Shown: positions 10,810 through 23,000 of the stretch, in pieces
How the letters are laid out: every line of letters begins with the position of its first letter
How positions within the stretch are numbered: the first letter of the stretch is position 1
Assembly (NCBI GenBank): GCA_033964015.1
Contig: CM066916.1
Span: forward strand, 8,844,501 to 8,908,500
Length of the DNA: 64,000 bases
Direction: 5' to 3'
DNA from: Scolanthus callimorphus
Taxonomy: Eukaryota > Cnidaria > Anthozoa > Actiniaria > Edwardsiidae
Position numbers and translations under genes: made by a program
Notes under the pieces: generated by a model
What the model was told of the DNA's origin: nothing
Databases searched by the model: none
The model's input: only the letters and a program-made list of their open reading frames with translations

Positions 10810-11052
10810 CATACCTGCCAACTCTCCCGGTTTACGCGGGAGACTCCCGGTTTTTTAGTCATCTCCCAGTCTCCCGGTTTTCACCGTAAATCTCCCGGAA
10901 ATCAACTCGCTCAGTCAATTTCTGCATTAAAACCTAAAGATTTTAAGCGAGCAACGGTTTTTTTTTGGGGGGAGGGGGGGGGGGGTGAGACGAGGTTATT
11001 ACAACACATTCCCCAATCTCCCGGTTTTCACTTGTCCAAGGTTGGCAGGTAT
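10810..11052. mobile_element. Inverted-repeat element with CTCCCGGTTTT words
   Basis: Ends CATACCTGCCAAC and GTTGGCAGGTATG are exact inverses. Internal CTCCCGGTTTT occurs four times, and a poly-G tract lies at 10969-10986. A truncated relative with GAGTTGGCAGGTATG is at 38660-38738. It ends about 45 bases past the 3' end of gene B. Confidence 0.85.
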
Positions 11053-11098
11053 GTGTTCTTGGATTTCGGTGACGTCGCAACCTGAAATATGGTAGATC

Positions 11099-14000
11099 TC
11101 ATAGCAGGATAATATGCTTGTACGGCTTGAAACAGGGTTCACAAAAGAAAGCACCCTTGAAATTCAATAACATTTCCATGACTTTAACAAGAAGGTAACT
11201 CTGAATAACATGACTTGAAATTCAAGTAACATCGGAAATAATTCTTTGGTGCGCTATTACAGGATTCTGAGATGTTCAGCTAGACCGCTGGTCTTATTTT
11301 ATAACATTTTGTTGAAACAATTTGTGTCACTTTCTATTGGAAAGTAGACGACGAGACCTTACATGTGCATATGACAGGCCATTCCGTTTCTCCCAAGCCT
11401 CAGCTTTGTCTCCAATAAGAACGACGCATTCTTTCTTGCGATGGCGTATCAAGATGTCAACTGAAAGAGCGACAATAACAACGAGGGATTAAAACGTGTA
11501 ATGTTATAATATACAATATTAATACAGTAAAAATCACATTTCTCCTTTATTTCTAAAATGAATAAAGTAATTCTCAATTGAATTATTGTACTGTACGGCC
11601 CTGGAGGAAATCATGGGCTTTCATACTTTATATGAATCGTAAAGCATTTTTCGCTTTAATAGCTTATTTATCTCTTTCGGAAAGGTTTTGATGAAACAAG
11701 AAAAACTTTCTTTATTCAAATCAAGTCCCTAGCAAACGCCCTCATACGGGCACTCGGGGGGAGTGGAGAGGAGGGGGTACTTGAAGGTTAAAATGGTAGG
11801 GATAACCGTCGTGAAGCTCAAATTTCCCCCCTAAAAAAATCCTGATCAGACAAAGTTCCACCCTAAAAAATACTCCTCGGTCATGAAATACCTTCTTCAC
11901 CTCACACATCAAGATAGCAGTGTCGCCATTCTAGAGATTGTCCGGGCTTCCTGTGGTATCTTGTCTACCTTGTTGCCAGGCTCTTGACCGTGAACCACAC
12001 AGTGGAAAATGCACCTAGCATCTTTCCTCCAGTATACTTGAGTTTTGGTTGAGTTTTAGGCTTTCTAAGCCAATAGAAATAGTGAAAACTTACTGGATTC
12101 CAAATATGGTATGCAGATATTTCCTTATAAGGAAGTTGGAGAATGTCGACACTTTTTCAAGGGTTCTTCGGCGTGCCATTTTCGTTCGAACAAGTACCGG
12201 ATCGCCGATTTTTACCCTAAAAATATGACGGTCATACCTACTATCCGAATATAGCGAGTACCCCCCCCCCCCCCCCCCCGGCCTTGAAATGCTTATCAAC
12301 AATCGGAAAATAACACTAGATGATCAATAATATTCCTACCATCTTCGTTTTTAATGCTCCTTTTGGACAACTTCACGCTTGTGTACGAGGGATCTGCCCT
12401 ATCTCCTGAAACACTGAAAAACATGGGAAAAAGTGTTTAGTTTAGAGGGGCACTGTCACGGTTGTTTCAACAAAATGTTATAAAAAAAACCATGTTCTAC
12501 ATAAACATATCAGGATCCTATATTATGTTTCAACTTAGTCTTAGAAAGAATCAAAGCGCCGCAATGGCGAACTCGTGGATGGTGAGCCATCAACTATAAT
12601 ACTACAACAGGAGCCCTATAGGTATTGTACTCTTTTTGCAATCAATGCACAAAGTTAAAACTGACAATCAGTGATGTACACATTATCTTGAATTAAATGC
12701 TTATAAGACTTGGTGGCCCTCTGGCTGGCTAGCCTAGTCTATGGCTTGTCAACACCGCGGCAAAACGTATTTCCTGTGAAATGAACACAAAAGAAAAATC
12801 TGCATAACACAAATATCTCGTGCTGTCTGACAGCTCCTGACACTAAACTTAAAGCGGGACTGTCACGGTACGCGCATGCTCGAGCAAAGACCGCCGATCC
12901 CATAACTATCATTCAAAACGGGGATTCCCTGTTAAAATAAACCAATCACGGGACACTTCGTTTACGCGGGAAAGTACCCACGCCCCGTGCGACGTCGCCT
13001 CAGGGAAAACATAATTTCGAGTTCATTCGTCAGGAGGCGACATTATGGTAAGTTTTTAGGGGTTTTTAGACAAATGAGCTGCAAAATCGTTGTCTGAGGT
13101 GAAGATACCGTAGCCCTTGAACAATTTCCATGTCTCGTGGACCCTTTTCGATATCCAGATCCTGCTTTTATTGTGTTCCCAAGCCATTTTGGCGTAAGGA
13201 CGACCTCGATTAGGCCTTTCTTGTTGGGCAGCCATCAGTGAAAATGACGCTCGAGTCTCATTCAATTTAAAACGACAAACAATATTGCATCAACTCCAAA
13301 ATTTGGTCACGATACTAAGGAGATCTCAGGAGAGAATACCCGTTAAGAATTAAGGGTAGATGGACCCCGAAACAACAAGATTTGAACGGATTCTACCAGC
13401 GTAATTCCTCCCTCTCACAGCCATCGTTCCGGCCCGGACCAAAGTGATCAAAATTCGCACATGCGCGTACCGTGACAGTCCCGCTTTAAGGCCAAAAATG
13501 GCAGAGCAGCTATAATATTATCATATCTTTCTCTGAACTTTTGCACCTCGCATTTTAAGGCTTGCACCCGAGGCGAAAATTATGGTTTTAAAGTCAAAAT
13601 TTATAGTTCTAAGTTGTTATGTAGATTTTTTTCAATTGTCTTCATTTCACAGGCCAGTGAATCTTTAGCGCATGTCAACTGCGTTTTGCCGCGGTGTCTG
13701 GCTTGTCATCATTCCGGATCTTGATGGGTTTCCTGTGGTAAGAGATCGCGGGCGCAGCCGTATAATCTAGTTCCCAGGCCCTTTTGGCCGTGCTAACGAC
13801 AACGCCATTTCGTCCCCCGTGTAAAACTCGTTCCTGTCCTTCGGACATCCACGAGTTAAAAAGGAACTTAAATTTGCATTTTTTATAGGCATTCTTGCGC
13901 TTTTGCTATACTGCTCTGTAAACCGCTCGGTAGTCAACTCACCAGTACAGTTCATCTTCTAGAGTCTCTTCATCTTCGTCTTCGTCGTCAGTGTCATCAT

Positions 14001-17000
14001 CATCATCATCATCGCCATGTGAATCCGTCTCGTCCTACAAATGGGAAACCCCAAAAATGCATCCTTGTGGACTTGAACGGCAGGGACCGAACTTAACTGA
14101 AGTGAACTGGAAGGGGACTTGCCAAAGCAAATTCGTGGGGACCCTAGAGTCTTTCTAAGGTAAAGGTATTACAGCTGTTTCAGGTAACACGCGACCCAGC
14201 GGGTTCAAAACATTTTTTGGCAGTTGGGTTTTCTGCGACGTTAATCAAATCGCCTAGTGCAGTGAATTGGCTTCTGTCGCGACATGTCTCGCAAGGGAAG
14301 CCAAACAAATGCACTGGGCAAGGATTTGATTGGTTCACACGGATTGCATTATTGACAACGCAGAAAACCCAACTGCCAAACTCCAAGAATCTGACAACGG
14401 CGAAGTCGCGTGTTACCTGAAACAGCTGTAAAGGGGCTCTTGCACGCTTGCTGTCACTTTTCCGGCCTGACAAAAAAATAGCTCAAATCGCAATCCAATT
14501 CCATCCTCTTAATAACAGGTCAAAACAACCTAGAATTGCATTCCCAGTTTAGTGGACATTAATTCCCAGTGGTCAAATCCCAGTCCCAGTGACCCCAATC
14601 CCATTTTTCCAGCCTAAAATAAGGCCAATCCCAGCTCCCATTTTACCCCTTCTGGACCGTGTACTGTACCTCTGCAAGGATTTTCTTGACTTCCTCTGTC
14701 TTATTGTCAAATTCGGCAGGGTCTTCAGTAGCATCTGAGATTGGATAGATTAGAGGTTAAACTTTATTAAACATCCAACAACTAAAAGAACGTTTTACCG
14801 TAACTGGGGTTTGCTATGCTAATGAGTTTTGCAAAATGCTAATGAGCTGGTGTGTCTGCTTAGCACGTCAGAGGTCAGTAATAGAGTCCTAAAGTGATGA
14901 CGTCACAAAATTTTAGATTTAGCAATATTTGTTCCTTGATTTCGAAAGGGCATATCGATTGAAAGCTACACACCAAAAATAAGGTAAATCGGTTAAAACG
15001 CGACCGATATATGGCCAGCTGAATACATAATTTTCTTTAACAAATCACTGAATTTTTTGTTCAGTTCATAATGTTATGAACTGAGCCCAAAATACAGTGA
15101 TTTGTTAAAGAAAATTATGTATTCATTGCGCCATAGCTCGGTCGCGTTTCAACCGATTCACCTCATGTTTTGCATGCAACGTTCTTCGAAGTTGGTCTTT
15201 CATTATCCGTGGACTAAAATCTGAAATTTTTCACATTGGTGACGTCACACTTTAGGACTCTATACAAGGAATCCACCTAGTAGAAACTTCTTCTAAAACT
15301 CTAGGGAAAATGGTTAGACTTTCGTTTGTAACCTTTCACAGTGACTTTTGGCATTGTTGGACTTTTGGTATACCTCATTTCTGCTAACAATCCCAGATCG
15401 AGAAGGAAGTACATAAGTGATAAAATCATAGAATTGAAATTCTCTTTTTGGTTCCACTTTTTTACTCTGGGTGATTAAACTGCCCTGCGAGCCGGTTTCT
15501 TTCTGTCACTTTTTATTAACTATCAAAGGTTATGCAAGTTTATCATTTCTTATAGTTCTCTGGTGAAAAGCGAAACCAACACGCTAAATACCAGACACGC
15601 AACAGTTAGATGATAACAAACTGTCAGAATAAAAATCTCTGCTCACAGGGTAACGATTGACAGACCAATCCGATCTTTTTTATCTTTCAAAAAAACGAAG
15701 AATGAAGGCCTCGAATAAACTCACCAATAATCTCCGCCTTGCAATCGTACTTGTTCTTTATCTTGTGTAAAAAGAAATAAGTTAGTACCTTAAGGTAATG
15801 GAAATAACTTGTGTGTAAACAAATTCACGTTGCTCTCAGCTATGGGATTGGCCTGAATTTCAGCTGTCGTCATTGTTTTCATTTTATCCGGATTCGACCG
15901 TCCACGAAACGATATTTATACGGATTCGTTTTATCCACTTTCGAGAGCATTTTAAAACTTATACGGATTCGATGAAAGCGATCAGCAAGTTAGTGTGGAC
16001 GGAAGGCCTAAACGTTTCAAAAAGTATACGGATTCAAACGAAAACGCGTTAGTGTGGACGGGCCGTACGTTTCTGACTCCACAGTTGCGCTCTGTCTTCC
16101 ATGACAATTCGCACTCTTCCCTCGAGCAAAACGTCGCGCGAGAAAATCACCAGAAGACACTCAACGCTCAGGCCGTAGCAAGCCTCCAAAAACTGGGAGG
16201 CACAGTCAAGGTAGTTTTTAGGGAAAGTTGAAATTCTTTTGCGCGCGAAGCCTGCCGAAAATTTAGAGCCCAGCATGTTAAATTAACGCATGTTTGGCGG
16301 GGAACTTTGATATGAAGGGTGCAAAATCGGGAGTTTTAAGGATTGTTTGGGGAAAAACTGGGGGAGGGGCACGGGCCCCTAGGAGCGCTGCGGCCCTGAC
16401 GCTACAACATGTCGAATAAGGCATGCGTTGTTTTAGGAACGTTATCAAATTTGGACTACATAGTACCTAGTATTTTTAAAGAGCAGGTCTTCCTGCATAA
16501 GAATCAACCATAAGACCTTTTTAGTTCGGTGGGTTGTGCCAACTCCTTTAATAGGGCCTTTTTTTAGGGTCTGGCTCCCGAACTGTTAAATGGATGAGTA
16601 AATCTCGATGAATTCAGACGTCCCCTCCCGCAAAGTAATGCACGATCCAGAGCGAAGACGCGGCTGAAATACACGCTGAAATTGATTGGATTTTTTGCTG
16701 TGATCGGAGATGAAATTTAATTCTAAATTACTGACATATATCGATAATAAAAATATGAGTAATTAAATAGAGACCACGTCTAGTGGTACTTTGTCCTCGT
16801 CGTCGCAGCTTCAGGAGCGTAGCCAGTATTTGATAAAGGGGGTCACATCTGTACAAATGTATGGTGCCCCTTTCCAGCTTTCCGATTTTTTCTTAATGTT
16901 TACTGTATTTTTCTTCTAAAAGGGGGATCATATGCATCCCAGGACCCATCCCCCTCTAGCTACGCCCCTGTCTATTAATTTTCTTATACTACAGCAATTA

Positions 17001-20000
17001 TACTACACGCAGAACTTCGCTCACCTCAAGTTTTCTGCAGTATTCATTTGCCCTCCATTTCTGTTTCAAAGTAGCCTTCGCACCCCGAAACTGAGAAAGA
17101 AAATAGCTCTTGAGATGAAACAACAATAAAATTCGGCATTCATAGGGACCTGGGCTTGTTGGGTCACAATTCTCGTCAGCGTAATAAAATGTTGACTCAT
17201 AGAAAGCATCCATTTCTATCAGATGATTCAGATTTTATGCAATAATTTGATTTAACTCGTTAAATCAAGGGATACATTTATTTGTAGATTGGTGATACAT
17301 AGTAGAATTCCTTTTTTGTGTGCAGTTGAAATGCGAAACTTACAGCCCATCCAGGGCGTCACTTTTTCATTCTGGGTTTTCTTGGTGGTGGTCGTGATGC
17401 AAAGATTTGTTCACTGACTTAATAATAACTAAATATTTATTTGACTTTGCTTGTCTTCAATGAATGGGCCTTTATCACTCGCCACCATCTTGGATAAATC
17501 TTTTGTTCTTGCACGTGCAGCCTCATCATGATTATGAGTTTCCACGGGGAAAACAAAGAATTTTATCCAAAATGACTGTCGTGTGATAAAGGCCCATGAA
17601 GTGTTCATTTATATTTTTATACCAAAATTGCAATTTTCTCTACCCTCCTTTATACCCAGTCCAGCCTGAAAACCCTACCCCTTTCTTATACCCAGCCTGA
17701 AAACCCTACCCCTTTCTTATACCCAGCCTGAAAACCCTACCCTTTCTTATACCCAGCCTGAAAACCCTACCCATTTCTTATACCCAGCCTGAAAACCCTA
17801 CCCCTTTCTTATACCCAGCCTGAAAACCCTACCCCTTTCTTATACCCAGCCTGAAAACCCTACCCCTTTCTTATACCCAGCCTGAAAACCCTACCCCTTT
17901 CTTATACCCAGCCTGAAACCCTACCCTTTCTTATACCCAGCCTGAAAACCCTACCCCTTTCTTATACCCAGCCTGAAAACCCTACCCCTTTCTTATACCC
18001 AGACAATACGACCCAGTCTATCGCGAATAACAGTTGATAGAAAAGGTAACGCCCCACCCCAGGATGCCATATAACAATACGCAAGGTCCGGGTGGACAAT
18101 ACGACCCAGTCGATCGCGAATAACAGTTGATAGAAAAGGTAACGCCCCACCCCAGGATGCCATATAACAATACGCAAGGTCCGGGTGGACAATACGACCC
18201 AGTCGATCGCGAATAACAGTTGATAGAAAAGGTAAAGAGGTTAGGCTGTGTATTGTCATAGGCTGAAGCACGGTAGGAACTTTCTCCTTTACTACAGTCT
18301 GTAAAGTCGGGCTGTTAAAATTTCCCATCACGAATATAGCTCCTTGAGGAAAGCTCCTTACTCATGCGCACTTGCCGTTGGTTCTTCATTTATGGAATGA
18401 TCGAACGCGCATTCAAATGGCTGAAATGTATGTGTACTTTAACTCTTTAACATTGTGTTGAGTCAACAGCAATCGATTCTAATTAATTTTTCAACACTTA
18501 CATCTATGAGCTGTTTTTTCCCACAGAATACATAGCACTGGTCAAACTTTTTTGTGGTTTTTATATTTGCTTCCCTGATATTCTGTAGAGAAAAATATTT
18601 ATTATAGTTCACAAAGTCATTAGGAGCAGTTTGCAGTATCCGCCAACAAGGCTTTTCACGGGCGGATCTAGAGGCGGGGGTCCGAATGAGATTTTCCCAA
18701 ACATTAACTGTATTTGCTGAAGGACATTAATTTGCAAGTTTTGGTCCCTACATGTTCACATCTGGACCCCCTTTTTGAGACTTCTTGATCGGCCCTGATC
18801 TTTATCTTTCACTAACTGGGGTTTTTGTTTGTCTTTCACTATGCTTCAACAGTTTGGGGCTGTGCCTCTTTAATGCAATACCTAAGCGAAATCAAGCTAA
18901 TATAAACAACGCTACTCAGTGATTTCTTCTAAAAAATGACCAGACGTTTTGGTGGAAAGTTGTAGGGCCGAGTCCAACAGCCTTGGATGACCTCCTTGGT
19001 GAAGTGACAACTGGGCGGTACAAGCATATTGTATTCATTTTTTTCTTTCTTCCAATTTTTTACCAATTCAACAGAATATATTGTAAGCTCCGACGTATTA
19101 GGGAAAACGTCACATAAAATTCGATCAGGTGGCCCATAAAACGTCTTACCCCAATTTCAGGAATAAACAAAAAGCAGGGTTTGATCTCCTTGTTTTCCAC
19201 ATGTCTGAAACCACTTTTAGCACTAAAAACAAACATAGCAAATGTTAGAGAAATTAAAAAAGATTGGTGCTCCCATAACATACGCTAATGAGGGGAAGGA
19301 GATTAAGTTTAACATTTTTTTAAAAAGGGGATAAGGATTTATTTCCAAAAGCAGTGAAATGTTCCAAAAGAGTACCTTCTAATTCCACTATGGGTTAGAG
19401 TACCGGTAATAGTTTTATAATTACAGTGGTACTACAATCTTGGACAAAATGTCTTGGCAATTTCCTAAAAAAAATGACCGAAATGACGTTTCACTCCTGT
19501 CCATGCGTGATTTGTACCCCTCCCCCACCCCCCTATAGTCAATGTTGCTTGGGTCCGTAGACAGATGATCTAGAAGTTCCTCAACATTGATTTGGGGGGA
19601 GGGGGGGAGCGAGAATTGGCATTATCCGTATGTATTTCAGCATACCCACTGATTTCTGCACAAAACTCAAAATTTTGCCAACAATTTTGTCCAAGATTGA
19701 TCTTGGACAAAATGTCTTGGCAATTTCCCCAAAAAATGACCGAAATGATGTTTCACTCCTGTCCATGCGTGATTTGTACCCCTCCTATAGTCAATGTTGC
19801 TTGGGTCCGTAGACAGATGATCTAGAAGTTCCTCAACATTGATTTGGGGGGAGGGGGGAGCAAGAATTGGCATTATCTGTATGTATTTCAGCATACCCAC
19901 TGATTTCTGCACAAAACTCAAAATTTTTCCAACAATTTTGTCCAAGATCAATCTTGGACAAAATGTCTTGGCAATTTCCCCAAAAAATGACCGAAATGAC

Positions 20001-23000
20001 GTTTCACTCCTGTCCATGCGTGATTTGTACCCCTCCCCCACCCCCCTATAGTCAATGTTGCTTGGGTCCGTAGACAGATGATCTAGAAGTTCCTCAACAT
20101 TGATTTGGGGGAGGGGGGGAGCGAGAATTGGCATTATCCGTATGTATTTCAGCATACCCACTGATTTCTGCACAAAACTCAAAATTTGCCAACAATTTTG
20201 TCCAAGATTGTAGCTCTATTAAGCGACCACCCTAAGGACCATGAAAAGACTGGTCGCTTAATGGAGGTACATGTGACAAAATATATTTTGAGAAAAGTGC
20301 CGCTGAATAGAGGGTACATGTAGCTGCTTAATAGGTGGCCGTCTAATAGATGTACCACTGTGTAAACCAATCAAATAGAATTGTTTGTTATTGTTAATTA
20401 CAATAAGATATTAATATTTTGAGATAGTGGTACATGTATTTGATCACTTTGTAGTTAACCCATGTGTGTTTAGTGTTTGCCCGGATTTGTTTAATTTGAT
20501 TAAGTTAATTTGAATTTAAGGCTGTATTTTGCCAGCCAGTTAAAACTTTAATGGTCATCCCTACCATTAAAAAAAGAGCCCCCAAGGGTATTCTGTTAAA
20601 GGGGCACTCGCACACTTAATTATTGTACAACCTGTCAAAACATAAGTATAAATCTAATCAACAAAAATAATATTTAAGTTTAACCGGGAATAACAAAAAT
20701 AACAGTCCAGGTTTGTTAAATGACCTTTTAACAGTTAAATCAATACAAATTTATAGTGTTAATTCATCTATTATAAAGAGGATGCAATTGGATTGCGATT
20801 TGAATTATTTGCATGTCAGGTAAGTGTGCGAGTGCCCCTTTAAAGAGAGTACATGATAATCCTTACCCTCCTTTCATGATAACTATGCCGTCACAGAAGT
20901 ACTCTTTGAACATTTCCGATTCATGATTCTGGACCTCTCGATGCTGAATTGGCTTATCATCCAACTAAATATAAACAATTACAATAATATGGTCGGGTCA
21001 TAACTACAGCATAACAAAAGTCCTCCCCATCACCAAAGTAAACTTTGGTCACTAAAATAGAAACCTGGTCACAGTCCTTTCCACCTGAATTTATGCTGTT
21101 GACAGCTAATTTTGGGAAGGGCATTTTTGTTAAAATCTAAAGACTGGAAAGGAATGTTGTGACTATGTTAGATTTTGCTCACAAAACCCTTAATCGAGTC
21201 GCCATTGTCAAACAATATATCATTGCAATGCCTAGTCCTGATTTGTCAGAGAAGTTCAGTTTTTTTCCAATTTAAAAATACTATTTACAAATATTACTAG
21301 CCCGCAAAATAGAAGATTGCTAATCGAGGTGGGCAGAAATTACATGAGAAACAATAACTAAATATTAGAGATACATGGGTAGTATTAAAATATAAAGAAC
21401 TATAATAATTATAGTTCTTTATATTTTTAATACTACCCATGTATCTCTAATATTTAGTTATTGTTTCTCATGCTAATATAGCCAAGTAAAAAATGATACC
21501 GTGAGTAATAATAGTTTTATATTTTGCTGAAACTATTTATCAAGGTGGTGATGTCAACATAGCATCCTCCTTTGACAAAATATGCAACAGCTGCCCCTGC
21601 TAATTTAACACAGCAAGCAGCCAGGTTAATGTCAGGGTAAATCTTGGCTTTCCTGCTGGCAGTCCTTTCTCTGATAGCCAATGAATAAAGTCTATTAATT
21701 GAATTTGTTTAGACTTAAGTTAAAGTTCTGTCTTTAGATCAAGCCAATCTGTCAAAAGTTCACACAACAAGCAAGGGAAAACCATGGGATTCTCCTCTCT
21801 TTCAAAATGTTTAATGATTTTTTTACACTGCACTTAGGGACTGTTCATAAATTAGAGGGGGGGGGCTGGTGCATTTTTATTTTGGTCTACATGTTTTTGG
21901 GAAACCCTCCCCTGACAAGATGCACGAAAAATGTTGGCCCTCCCAAATGCGGTGACATATTTAATGGTGACAGCCCTGTATTTCCCTAACAACGTTTGCA
22001 TAAAATATAATGAACCTCCCTTTATCATTTGCACCAAATTTTTTGACCCTCCCTTTTTCACCTGCATGAAAATTAGAGGCCCTCCCCATATTTGCACCAG
22101 CCCTCCCCCCTCTAATTTATGACCAGTCCCTTAGATGCTTTTATTAATGCATTATGTATTTGAGTGAGGGGATGTTTTCAGGAGATGGGCTTCTGAGGAG
22201 TGAGGAATTGTGGCTTGGCTTTAGGGTGTCAAACTTACACAAGTGTCCAGCTCAACAGTTTTATAGGCTGCAGTTCCATACTCATCTTGAGTTGAGTGTT
22301 TGCCGATCCAAAAGTGAAGATCATATTCAAGTTCCTGTTAAAAGATGTAGATGTCAGAAAAACGGGCTTCATTTAACAATAGCTAAGGAGCCTATATAAA
22401 CTTTTACCCACATTTCTATTAAGTAGGTTTCATTAGGGACAGTTCCTTGGTTCCTGGATATAGTACTGTGGTTTTGAACATTTTGTATAACAGGAGCTTC
22501 CACTCCCAATCAACAAGAAACATTGAGTTACAGTATGTACTTTTAATTTATGTCACAATCAACCATGATCAGTGCTCTGGATAGAGGGCAGCTATACAGT
22601 AAATGAAACGAGCCAAAAAGAGACCTAACATGTAATTTGTGTTTTTCTGCGGTTCACTAATTCTGCAAAATGTTTACAAAAATTACACTGGATTCCAGAA
22701 ATGTTTCGTACATCCTCTCCCATGGATTGACCCCTTTCAAGCCTTCAAGATTTTAACACAGGGGCCTAATTCCCATGTTTACATGGTCTGGGACGTAGGA
22801 GCATAATTTTAGCTGGGGGGGGGGGGGGGGGGGGAAGATACAAATTTAACCAACTAAAAATTGTTTGAATGCCTTTCATACTTGCATAACAGGACTAAAT
22901 TTCTGACACTTCCACAGCTTGTTGATCTATGTTCTGCCACAAATTTGTCACAATTGTCTGCCCCCCTGAGAAATGTCATATGGACATTGACAGAAAACAC

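Larger units (their letters stand above)
6040..11098. other. Intergenic block between convergent genes A and B
   Basis: No exon-like frame with splice sites was found. The stretch holds the 3' flank of gene A, then dispersed repeats listed separately. The parts 7330-7700 and 8620-9150 are AT-rich with nothing recognised. The gene A stop overlaps an AATAAA at 6035-6040; another candidate polyadenylation hexamer is near 7530. Confidence 0.6.

Noticed and set aside
16998..17213. 71-codon minus ORF starting [15 protein letters not shown]
   Set aside because: Only the part [18 protein letters not shown] (17090-17025) matches the paralogues and has acceptor and donor; the rest is intron read-through.
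19667..20182. 171-codon minus ORF
   Set aside because: It lies wholly in the three-unit composite element and repeats with it.
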